NCBI RefSeq assembly: GCF_029227915.1
Contig: NC_079885.1
Location: forward strand, 1,984,001 to 2,048,000
Source of the DNA: Hydractinia symbiolongicarpus
Lineage: Eukaryota; Cnidaria; Hydrozoa; Anthoathecata; Hydractiniidae
Length of the DNA: 64,000 nt
Reading direction: 5' to 3'
Positions 29,361-39,210 of the stretch are shown here, one piece after another (the first letter of the stretch is position 1; every line of letters starts with the position of its first letter). The translations under genes were made by a program, and so were the position numbers. Below the pieces are notes generated by a model. That model was not told the origin of the DNA. It worked only from the letters and a program-made list of their open reading frames with translations, and made no database searches.

Positions 29361-30164
29361 TCGGGAAATGAGTTTACTCCCTGGGTACTTTATTTGTATA
29401 CTTTTGACTATACGGGCCGAGTCCGGGATTTACGGGAAGTCGCGGGTTTTCGTTTGCCGGCGATTAAACTTCTTTTATTCAGCGTCTCATCAAAAAGGAA
29501 AACATTTTTAAAAACTACAAGTCTCATGCGTTTTAGTGGTGAAAAAATAATTTAAAAAATCGTTCGGGAAATGAGTTTACTCCCTGGGTACTTTCTTTGT
29601 ATACTTTTGATTATACGGACCGAGTCCGGGGTTTACGGGAAATGGCGGGATTTCGTTTGCCAGCGATTAAACCTCTTTCATTAAGCGTCTCATCAGAAAT
29701 GAAAACATTTTTGAAAACTACAAGTCTCATGCGTTTTAGTGGTGAAAAAATAATTTAAAAAATCGTTCGGGAAATGAGTTTACTCCCTGGGTACTTTCTT
29801 TGTTTGCTTTTTACTATACGGGCCGAGTCCGGGATTTACGGGAAATCGCGGATTTTCGTTTGCCGGCGAATAAACTTCTTTTATTCAGCGTCCCATCAAA
29901 TATGAAAATATTTTTGAAAACTACAAGTCTCATGCGTTTAGTGGTAAAAAAATAATATAAAAAATCGTTCGGGAAATGAGTTTACTCCCTGGGTACTTTC
30001 TTTGTATACTTTTGACTATACGGGCCGAGTCCGGAATTTACGGGAAATCGCAGGTTTTCGTTTGCCGGCGATTAAACTTCTTTTATTCAGCGTCTCATCA
30101 AAAATGAAAACATTTTTGAAAACTACAAGTCTCATGCGTTTTAGTGGTGAAAAAATAATTTAAA

Positions 30165-33100
30165 AATTCGTTAGGGAATTAAGTTTACTCACTGGGTACT
30201 TTCCTTGTATACTTTTGACTATACGGGCCGAGACCGGGATTTACGGGAAATTGCGGGTTTTCGTTTGCCGGCGATTAAATTTCTTTTATTCAGCGTCTTA
30301 TCAAAAATGAACACATTTTTAAAAACTACAAGTCTCATGGGCTTTAGTGGTGAAATAATAATTTAAAAAATCGTTTGGGAAATGAGTTTACTACCTGGGT
30401 ACTTTCTTTGTATACTTTTGACTATACGGGCCGAGTCCGGGATTTACGGGAAATCGCAGGTTTTCGTTTGCCGGCGATTAAACTTCTTTCATTTAGCGTC
30501 TCATCAAAAATGAAAACATTTTTGAAAACTACAAGTCTCATGCGTTTTAGTGGTGAAAATATAATTTAAAAAATCGTTCGGGAAATGAGTTTACTCCCTG
30601 GGTACTTTCTTTGTATACTTTTGACTATACGGGCCGAGTCCGGGATTTACGGGAAGTTACGGGTTTTCGTTTGCCGGCGATTAAACTTCTTTTATTCAGC
30701 GTCTCATCAAAAATGAAAACATTTTTAAAAACTACAAGTCTCATGCGTTTTAGTGGTGAAAAAATAATTTAAAAAATCGTTCGGGAAATGAGTTTACTCC
30801 CTGGGTACTTTCTTTGTATACTTTTGATTATACGGACCGAGTCCGGGGTTTACGGGAAATGGCGGGATTTCGTTTGCCGGCGATTAAACCTCTTTCATTA
30901 AGCGTCTCATCAAAAATGAAAACATTTTTGAAAACTACAAGTCTCATGCGTTTTAGTGGTGAAAAAATAATTTAAAAAATCGTTCGGGAAATGAGTTTAC
31001 TCCCTGGGTACTTTCTTTGTATGCTTTTTACTATACGGCCGAGTCCGGGATTTACGGAAATCGCGGATTTTCGTTTGCCGGCGAATAAACTTCTTTTATT
31101 CAGCGTCCCATCAAATATGAAAATATTTTTGAAAACTACAAGTCTCATGCGTTTTAGTGGTGAAAAAATAATTTAAAAATTCGTTAGGGAAATAAGTTTA
31201 CTTACTGGGTACTTTCCTTGTATACTTTTGACTATACGGGCCGAGACCGGGATTTACGGGAAATTGCGGGTTTTTGTCTGCCGGCGATTAAAGTTCTTTT
31301 ATTCAGCGTCTTATCAAAAATGAAAACATTTTTAAAAACTACAAGTCCCATGCGTTTTAGTGGTAAAAAAATAATTTAAAAAATCGTTCGGGAAATGAGT
31401 TTACACCCTGGGTACTTTCTTTGTATACTTTTGACTATACGGGCCGCGTCCGGGATTTACGGGAAATCGCAGGTTTTCGTTTGCCGGCGATTAAACTTCT
31501 TTTATTCAGCGTCTCATCAAAAATGAAAACATTTTTGAAAACTACAAGTTTCATGCGTTTTAGTGGTGAAAAAGTAATTTAAAAAATCGTTCGGGAAATG
31601 AGTTTACTCCATGGGTACTTTCTTTGTATACTTTTGATTATACGGACCGAGTCCGGGGTTTACGGGAAATGGCGGGATTTTGTTTGCCGGCGATTAAACC
31701 TCTTTCATTAAGCGTCTCATCAAAAATGAAAACATTTTTGAAAACTACAAGTCTCATGCGTTTAGTGGTGAAAAAATAATTTAAAAAATCGTTTGGGAAA
31801 TGAGTTTACTCCCTGGGTACTTTCTTTGTTTGCTTTTTACTATACGGGCCGAGTCCGGGATTTACGGGAAATCGCGGATTTTCGTTTGCCGGCGAATAAA
31901 CTTCTTTTATTCAGCGTCCCATCAAATATGAAAATATTTTTGAAAACTACAAGTCTCATGCGTTTAGTGGTAAAAAAATAATATAAAAAATCGTTCGGAA
32001 AATGAGTTTACTCCCTGGGTACTTTCTTTGTATACTTTTGACTATACGGGCCGAGTCCGGAATTTACGGGAAATCGCAGGTTTTCGTTTGCCGGCGATTA
32101 AACTTCTTTTATTCAGCGTCTCATCAAAAATGAAAACATTTTTGAAAACTACAAGTCTCATGCGTTTTAGTGGTGAAAAAATAATTTAAAAATTCGTTAG
32201 GGAATTAAGTTTACTCACTGGGTACTTTCCTTGTATACTTTTGACTATACGGGCCGAGACCGGGATTTACGGGAAATTGCGGGTTTTCGTTTGCCGGCGA
32301 TTAAATTTCTTTTATTCAGCGTCTTATCAAAAATGAAAACATTTTTAAAAACTACAAGTCTCATGGGCTTTAGTGGTGAAATAATAATTTAAAAAATCGT
32401 TTGGGAATTGAGTTTACTACCTGGGTACTTTCTTTGTATACTTTTGACTATACGGGCCGAGTCCGTGATTTACGGGAAATCGCAGGTTTTCGTTTGCCGG
32501 CGATTAAACTTCTTTCATTTAGCGTCTCATCAAAAATGAAAACATTTTTGAAAACTACAAGTCTCATGCGTTTTAGTGGTGAAAATATAATTTAAAAAAT
32601 CGTTCGCGAAATGAGTTTACTCCCTGGGTACTTTCTTTGTATACTTTTGACTATACGGGCCGATTCCGGGATTTACGGGAAGTTGCGGGTTTTCGTTTGC
32701 CGGCGATTAAACTTCTTTTATTCAGCGTCTCATCAAAAATGAAAACATTTTTAAAAACTACAAGTCTCATGCGTTTTAGTGGTGAAAAAATAATTTAAAA
32801 AATCGTTCGGGAAATAAGTATACTCCCTGGGTACTTTCTTTGTATACTTTTGATTATACGGACCGAGTCCGGGGTTTACGGGAAATGGCGGGATTTCGTT
32901 TGCCGGCGATTAAACCTCTTTCATTAAGCGTCTCATCAAAAATGAAAACATTTTTGAAAACTACAAGTCTCATGCGTTTTAGTGGTGAAAAAATAATTTA
33001 AAAAATCGTTCAGGAAATGAGTTTACTCCCTGGGTACTTTCTTTGTATGCTTTTTACTATACGGGCCGAGTCCGGGATTTACGGAAATCGCGGATTTTCG

Positions 33101-33600
33101 TTTGCCGGCGAATAAACTTCTTTTATTCAGCGTCCCATCAAATATGAAAATATTTTTGAAAACTACAAGTCTCATGCGTTTTAGTGGTGAAAAAATAATT
33201 TAAAAATTCGTTAGGGAAATAAGTTTACTCACTGGGTACTTTCCTTGTATACTTTTGACTATACGGGCCGAGACCGGGATTTACAGGAAATTGCGGGTTT
33301 TCGTTTGCCGGCGATTAAAGTTCTTTTATTCAGCGTCTTATCAAAAATGAAAACATTTTTAAAAACTACAAGTCCCATGCGTTTTAGTGGTGAAAAAATA
33401 ATTTAAAAAATCGTTCGGGAAATGAGTTTACACCTTGGGTACTTTCTTTGTATACTTTTGACTATACGGGCCGAGTCCGGGATTTACGGGAAATCGCAGG
33501 TTTTCGTTTGCCGGCGATTAAACTTCTTTTATTCAGCGTCTCATCAAAAATGAAAACATTTTTGAAAACTACAAGTTTCATGCGTTTTAGTGATGAAGAA
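30165..33600 (+). repeat. Ten-monomer higher-order repeat, ~2026-bp period
   Basis: A monomer with the rare GTTAGGGAATTAAG variant near 30170 recurs near 32200. Landmark units at 30375 and 32401 are 2026 bp apart. The variants that follow (CATTTAGCGTCTC, GGAAGTTACGGG/GGAAGTTGCGGG, GGACCGAGTCCGGGG, a B-type unit, then GAGACCGGG) keep the same order. The second copy is not complete and the edges are approximate. Confidence 0.7.
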
Positions 33601-36600
33601 GTAATTTAAAAAATCGTTCGGGAAATGAGTTTACTCCCTGGGTACTTTCTTTGTATACTTTTGACTATACGGCCAAGCCCGGGATTTACGGGAAATCGCG
33701 GGTTTTCGTTTGCCGGCGATTAAACTTCTTTTATTCAGCGTCTCATCAAAAATGAAAACATTTTTAAAAACTACAAGTCACATGGGCTTTAGTGGTGAAA
33801 TAATAATTTAAAAAATCGTTCGGAAAATGAGTTTACACCCTGGGTATTTTCTTATTATACTTTTGACTATACGGGCCGAGTCCGGGATTTACGGGAAATC
33901 GCAGGTTTTCGTTTGCCGGCGATTAAACTTCTTTCATTCAGCGTCTCATCAAAAATGAAAACATTTTTAAAAACTACAAGTCTCATGCGTTTTAGTGGTG
34001 AAAATATAATTTAAAAAATCGTTCGGGAAATGAGTTTACTTCCTGGGTACTTTATTTGTATACTTTTGACTATACGGGCCGAGTCCGGGATTTACGGGAA
34101 GTCGCGGGTTTTCGTTTGCCGGCGGTTAAACTTCTTTTATTCAGCGTCTCATCAAAAAGGAAAACATTTTTAAAAACTACAAGTCTTATGCGTTTTAGTG
34201 GTGAAAAAATAATTTAAAAAATCGTTCAGGAAATGAGTTTACTCCCTGGGTACTTTCTTTGTATACTTTTGATTATACGGACCGAGTCCGGGGTTTACGG
34301 GAAATGGCGGGATTTCGTTTGCCGGCGATTAAACCTCTTTCATTAAGCGTCTCATCAAAAATGAAAACATTTTTGAAAACTACAAGTCTCATACGTTTTA
34401 GTGGTGAAAAAATAATTTAAAAAATCGTTCGGGAAATGAGTTTACTCCCTGGGTACTTTCTTTGTATGCTTTTTACTATACGGGCCGAGTCCGGGATTTA
34501 CGGGAAATCGCGGATTTTCGTTTGCCGGCGAATAAACTTATTTTATTCAGCGTCCCATCAAATATGAAAATATTTTTGAAAACTACAAGTCTCATGCGTT
34601 TAGTGGTAAAAAAATAATATAAAAAATCGTTCGGGAAATGAGTTTACTCCCTGGGTACTTTCTTTGTATACTTTTGACTATACGGGCCGAGTCCGGAATT
34701 TACGGGAAATCGCAGGTTTTCGTTTGCCGGCGATTAAACTTCTTTTATTCAGCGTCTCATCAAAAATGAAAACATTTTTGAAAACTACAAGTCTCATGCG
34801 TTTTAGTGGTAAAAAAATAATTTAAAAATTCGTTAGGGAAATAAGTTTACTCACTGGGTACTTTCCTTGTATACTTTTGACTATACGGGCCGAGACCGGG
34901 ATTTACGGGAAATTGCGGGTTTTCGTTTGCCGGCGAGTAAATTTGTTTTATTCAGCGTCTTATCAAAAATGAAAACATTTTTAAAAACTACAAGTCTCAT
35001 GGGCTTTAGTGGTGAAATAATAATTTAAAAAATCGTTTGGGAAATGAGTTTACTACCTGGGTACTTTCTTTGTATACTTTTGACTATACGGGCCGAGTAC
35101 GGGATTTACGGGAAATCACAGGTTTTCGTTTGCCGGCGATTAAACTTCTTTTATTCACCGTCTCATCAAAAATGAAAATATTTTTGAAAACTACAAGTCT
35201 CATGCGTTTTAGTGGTGAAAAAATAATTTAAAAAATCGTTCGGGAAATGAGTTTACACCCTGGGTGCTTTCTTTGTATACTTTTGACTATACGGGCCGAG
35301 TCCGGGATTTACGGGAAATCGCAGGTTTTCGTTTGCCGGCGAATAAACTTCTTTCATTTAGCGTCTCATCAAAAATGAAAACATTTTTGAAAACTACAAG
35401 TCTCAAGCGTTTTAGTGGTGAAAATATAATTTAAAAAATCGTTCGGGAAATGAGTTTACTCCCTGGGTACTTTCTTTGTATACTTTTGACTATACTGGCC
35501 GAGTCCGGGATTTACGGGAAGTTGCGGGTTTTCGTTTGCCGGCGATTAAACTTCTTTTATTCAGCGTCTCATCAAAAATGAAAACATTTTTAAAAACTAC
35601 AAGTCTCATGCGTTTTAGTGGTGAAAAAATAAATTAAAAAATCGTTCGGGAAATGAGTTTACTCCCTGGGTACTTTCTTTGTATACTTTTGATTATACGG
35701 ACCGAGTCCGGGATTTACGGGAAATTGCGGGTTTTCGTTTGCCGGCGATTAAACTTCTTTTATTCAGCGTCTTATCAAAAATGAAAACATTTTTAAAAAC
35801 TACAAGTCCCATGCGTTCTAGTGGTGAAAAAATAATTTTAAAAATCGTTCGGGAAATGAATTTACACCCTGGGTACTTTCTTTGTATACTTTTAACTATA
35901 CGGGCCGAGTCTGGGATTTACGGGGGATCGCAGGTTTTCGTTTGCCGGCGATTAAACTTCTTTTATTCAGCGTCTCATCAAAAATGAAAACATTTTTGAA
36001 AACTACAAGTCTCATCCGTTTTAGTGGTGAAAAAATAATTTAAAAATTCGTTCGTGAAATGAGTTTACTCACTGGGTACTTTCCTTGTATACTTTTAACT
36101 CTGCGGGCCGAGTCCGGGATTTACGGGAAATCGCGGGTTTTCGTTTGCCGGCGATTAAACTTCTTTTATTCAGCGTCTCATCAAAAATGAAAACATTTTT
36201 AAAAACTACAAGTCTCATGGGCTTTAGTGGTGAAATAATAATTTAAAAAATCGTTTGGGAAATGAGTTTACTCCCTGGGTACTTTCTTTGTATACTTTTG
36301 ACTATACGGGCCGAGTCCAGGATTTACGGGAAATCGCAGGTTTTCTTTTGCCGGCGATTAAACTTCTTTTATTCAGCGTCTCATCAAAAATGAAAACATT
36401 TTTAAAAACTACAAGTCTCATGCGTTTTAGTGGTGAAAAAGTAATTTAAAAAATCGTTCGGGAAATGAGTTTTCTCCCTAGGTACTTTCTTTGTATACTT
36501 TTGACTATACTGGCCAAGCCCGGGATTTACGGGAAATCGCGGGTTTTCGTTTGCCGGCGATTAAACTTCTTTTATTCAGCATCTCATCAAAAATGAAAAC

Positions 36601-36681
36601 ATTTTTAAAAACTACAAGTCTTATGAGTTTTAGTGGTGAAAAAATAATTTAAAAAATCGTTCTGGAAATGAGTTTACTCCC

Positions 36682-36686
36682 TGGGT
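36682..36686. repeat. 5' target-site duplication of the LINE
   Basis: TGGGT is the last satellite sequence before the LINE and reappears at 39206-39210 immediately after the AAT tail, where the interrupted monomer continues with ACTTTC. Because the last tail base could also be T, the duplication is 4 bp (GGGT) or 5 bp (TGGGT). Confidence 0.8.
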
Positions 36687-36720
36687 TTCCCTGGATTTCC
36701 ATAAACTGGCCATCACTGTA

Positions 36721-38988
36721 ATGAAAATATATTTTCAGAAACAAAAATCTCATATCATCAAATATAGGAATTACAAAAACTTTTCAAATGAACGTTTTTG
36801 TTATGAGCTAACATGTCGACTTCAAAATATAGAAAAATCGAAAAAAAAGATAGATGATGAGTTAGAAAACTTTCATGAATGTGCAAAATCTGTCCTTAAC
36901 AAAATTGCGCCATTAAAAAAAAAATACGTAAGAGCAAACCAATCACCGTTCATGAATAGGACCCTGCATAAGGCTGTTATGAAAAGATGTAGGCTTAGAA
37001 ATAAATACTTAAAAAATAGAACAGAAGAAAATAGATTAGCTTTTAATCAACAAAGAAATATTTGTGTCACACTATTTCGAAAAGAAAAATATGATTATTA
37101 CAACAATCTAAATGTTAAAAAAATTACCGATAATAAGACATTTTGGAAAACTATAAAACCTTTCTTGTCCGATAAAGGACCATCGACCCAAATTATAACA
37201 CTGATAGAAAAAGAAGAAATCATATCGGATGATGAAAAGGTTGCAAACATTTTCAACACTTTCTTCACGAATATTGTAAAAAATCTGGATCTTACAATAT
37301 CTGACACAATCCTTGTAATTTGCTCAAACGTAGATGACCCTGTTTTGAAGGCTATTAAACGATATGAAAACCATCCAAGTATACTGAATATAAAAAGAAA
37401 CATTGGTGATTACAATCCTGGTTTTTCCTTCAATCATGTAGAAAAAGCTGAAATCAGGAGAGAGATACGAAATTTGAATATCCATAAGGCATGCCAAGAA
37501 ACCGATATACCAACAAAAATAATTAAGGAAAACGAAGATCAGTATTTAGAAATTTTACATTTCTCTGTTAACTCTGCAATTGATCTGTGTAAATACCCAG
37601 AATTTTTGAAAAGGGCAGATGTGACACCACTTTTTAAAGAAAAAGACAGATCTAACAAATCAAACTACAGACCTATAAGCATTCTTAGTAACCTTTCAAA
37701 AATCTTTGAGAGATGTCTGTATCGTCAGATTGAAGATTATTTTAACCGATACTTAAGTAAGTTTCAGTGTGGATTTAGGAAAGGCTACAGTGCTCAGCAC
37801 TGTCTCACTGTTATGCTTGAAAAATGGAAAAAGGCTGTTGATGAAGGTAAAGCATGTGGAGCCCTTCTGACTGATTTATCTAAAGCATTTGACTGTCTCC
37901 TACATGATTTACTGATCGCAAAACTTGATGCATATGGATTTGACATGTATTCCCTACGCCTAATTATGAGTTATGTGAGTGGAAGATTTCAAAGAGTAAA
38001 GATAAAAAATTCGTATAGCTCATGGCTTGAAATATTGTTTGGCGTGCCGCAAGGATCTATTCTAGGCCCGTTACTTTTTAACATATTTATCTGCGATCTT
38101 TTCTCAGTTGAATTTGATTTTAATGACATTGAATTTGCGAGCTATGCAGACGACACAACACCATATGTTATCGGTAACGACTCAAAGGAAGTCGTTACTA
38201 AACTTCAAAACATTTCTGAAAAAGTGTTTACATGGTTTGACAATAATGCAATGAAAGCAAATGATGACAAGTGTCATTTGCTTTTAAGCGATAATGAAAT
38301 ATTAAGAACACAGATAGGCAACTCAGTAATAAAAGGCAGCACTCATGGACGCCTACTTGGAGTCATTATCGATAACAAACTTAAATTTGATCTGCATGTG
38401 TCTAAACTCTGTGGAAAAGCGAGTCAGAAACTAAATGCGCTTACAAGGATGACATCTTTTATGAACTTTAATAAGAAGAAACTATTAATGAATTCCTTCG
38501 TAATTTCGCAATTCAATTACTGCCCTCTAGTTTGGATGTTTCACAACAGAGCTCTAAACAATCGTATTAATCGAATACATGAAAAAGCACTGCGGATAGT
38601 CTATAGCGACAGTTCTTCTTCCTTCACAGACCTCCTTCATAAGGACAGCTCTGTTACGGTACACCAACGAAACCTACAATCTCTTGCAACTGAGATGTAC
38701 AAAATAAAAAACGACATGGCTCCAGAAATAATGCAAGATATTTTTCCTGTTTATAATCCAAAATACAATCTAAGAAATAATCGAGAATTTACTGGCCGTA
38801 ATGCTAAATCAGTTTACTATGGTACAGAAACTTTATCCTTTATCGGTTACAAAATATGGCAACAAATTCCAGTAAGAATCAAAGAAATGTCATCCTTGCA
38901 ATCCTTTAAATCCCAAATTAAAAAGTGGGTACCAAACTGCTCCTGCAGACTATGTAAAAAATACATCCCACAAATTGGTTTTATATGA
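36721..38988 (+). CDS. LINE reverse transcriptase, N-terminally truncated ORF2 (755 aa)
   Basis: The reverse transcriptase polyprotein of a Jockey/CR1-like LINE, which would copy element RNA into DNA at a nicked chromosomal site. The frame has no internal stop or frameshift. Residues 1-295 are the lysine-rich linker between endonuclease and polymerase. The reverse transcriptase spans about 300-560: the NYRPISIL block at 315-322, motif A DLSKAFD at 385-391, motif B GVPQGSILGP at 441-450, catalytic YADD at 475-478, and the RLLGVIID block at 544-551. The C terminus carries CSCRLC at 740-745, typical of this LINE group. The first ATG is not a native start: the frame is open upstream and reads LDFHKLAITV just before it, matching the end of the endonuclease (the SDFHKL-type motif). 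Without promoter, ORF1 and endonuclease the copy cannot move by itself, although a read-through protein could still be made. Confidence 0.92.
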   Translation: MKIYFQKQKSHIIKYRNYKNFSNERFCYELTCRLQNIEKSKKKIDDELENFHECAKSVLNKIAPLKKKYVRANQSPFMNRTLHKAVMKRCRLRNKYLKNRTEENRLAFNQQRNICVTLFRKEKYDYYNNLNVKKITDNKTFWKTIKPFLSDKGPSTQIITLIEKEEIISDDEKVANIFNTFFTNIVKNLDLTISDTILVICSNVDDPVLKAIKRYENHPSILNIKRNIGDYNPGFSFNHVEKAEIRREIRNLNIHKACQETDIPTKIIKENEDQYLEILHFSVNSAIDLCKYPEFLKRADVTPLFKEKDRSNKSNYRPISILSNLSKIFERCLYRQIEDYFNRYLSKFQCGFRKGYSAQHCLTVMLEKWKKAVDEGKACGALLTDLSKAFDCLLHDLLIAKLDAYGFDMYSLRLIMSYVSGRFQRVKIKNSYSSWLEILFGVPQGSILGPLLFNIFICDLFSVEFDFNDIEFASYADDTTPYVIGNDSKEVVTKLQNISEKVFTWFDNNAMKANDDKCHLLLSDNEILRTQIGNSVIKGSTHGRLLGVIIDNKLKFDLHVSKLCGKASQKLNALTRMTSFMNFNKKKLLMNSFVISQFNYCPLVWMFHNRALNNRINRIHEKALRIVYSDSSSSFTDLLHKDSSVTVHQRNLQSLATEMYKIKNDMAPEIMQDIFPVYNPKYNLRNNREFTGRNAKSVYYGTETLSFIGYKIWQQIPVRIKEMSSLQSFKSQIKKWVPNCSCRLCKKYIPQIGFI

Positions 38989-39185
38989 CTCGCGGATGTA
39001 CTCTCGCTAATTTCATATTTGCTTATACACTCACAACCACAAATGTTTAAAAAATTGTATATATCTAAAAATATTTTATGCCTTATATTTATACTGTATA
39101 TTTTAAAATCTTTCTTTTCAAGTTGACATTAACTAGCTTTTATTAGCTATATATGTATTTATACTTAGTCAACTATAAATAAATG
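38989..39185 (+). other. LINE 3' untranslated region
   Basis: An AT-rich tract between the TGA at 38986-38988 and the AAT tail. It holds nested inverted repeats: AGTTGAC at 39121-39127 with GTCAACT at 39168-39174 outside, and TAGCT at 39134-39138 with AGCTA at 39145-39149 inside. These could fold into a stem that the reverse transcriptase recognises, as shown for some other LINEs. That role is inferred here. There is no coding potential. Confidence 0.75.
39178..39183 (+). promoter_or_regulatory. AATAAA polyadenylation signal of the LINE
   Basis: A canonical AATAAA hexamer three bases before the AAT tail, at the expected 3' end of the element transcript. It overlaps a TAAATAAATG run, so it could partly reflect the simple-sequence tail. 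Confidence 0.5.
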
Positions 39186-39206
39186 AATAATAATAATAAT
39201 AATAAT
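39186..39206 (+). repeat. (AAT)7 tail of the LINE
   Basis: Seven AAT units end the element. Short microsatellite tails instead of poly(A) are known for several LINE clades (for example TAA repeats in I elements). The final T is shared with the target-site duplication. Confidence 0.88.
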
Positions 39207-39210
39207 GGGT
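39206..39210. repeat. 3' target-site duplication of the LINE
   Basis: TGGGT directly after the AAT tail matches 36682-36686. The monomer then continues in register with ACTTTCTTTG. Confidence 0.8.

Larger units (their letters stand above)
1..36686 (+). repeat. 203-bp satellite array, left block (~181 monomers)
   Basis: Continuous head-to-tail tandem array of a ~203-bp monomer, all in one orientation. Landmarks recur once per unit in the same order: the GC-rich stretch CCGGGATTTACGGGAAATCG, then GCCGGCGATTAAA, a TCAAAAATG/CATTTTTGA inverted repeat, an A-rich stretch ending in AATTTAAAAAATCG, then CCTGGGTACTTTC and GTATACTTTTGACTATACGG. Recurrence distances are multiples of about 202.8 bp, for example 177 units between 350 and 36255. 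Copies differ by point changes and 1-3 bp indels, e.g. an extra CAT near 18777. I saw no foreign insertion and no inverted block in this stretch. It contains no gene that I can support. Confidence 0.98.
36687..39205 (+). mobile_element. 5'-truncated non-LTR retrotransposon (LINE)
   Basis: A 2519-bp insertion that breaks one satellite monomer cleanly after CCTGGGT. It contains a reverse-transcriptase reading frame, a ~200-bp 3' UTR with AATAAA, and an (AAT)7 tail instead of poly(A). It is flanked by a 4-5 bp target-site duplication. No LTRs or terminal inverted repeats are present. The 5' end is missing: the element starts within the last part of the apurinic-type endonuclease region, so most of the endonuclease, any ORF1 and the promoter are absent. 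Protein features place it with Jockey/CR1-type LINEs. No RNase H domain is visible, which argues against the I clade. It is a typical dead-on-arrival copy made by incomplete target-primed reverse transcription. The body is intact, so the insertion is probably young. Confidence 0.93.

Noticed and set aside
1-36686. CRISPR array or similar direct-repeat/spacer system
   Set aside because: The whole 203-bp unit repeats with no unique spacers, and the sequence is eukaryotic satellite with a LINE.
37098-37403. 101-codon minus-strand open frame inside the LINE
   Set aside because: It is a shadow of the reverse transcriptase frame on the opposite strand.
38500-38988. RNase H domain at the C terminus of the LINE protein
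   Set aside because: I see no RNase H catalytic pattern. The C terminus ends in the CSCRLC block.
36687-39205. LTR retrotransposon, DNA transposon or group II intron
   Set aside because: There are no LTRs, terminal inverted repeats, integrase, transposase or intron-domain motifs. The YADD polymerase, short microsatellite tail and 5' truncation fit a LINE.
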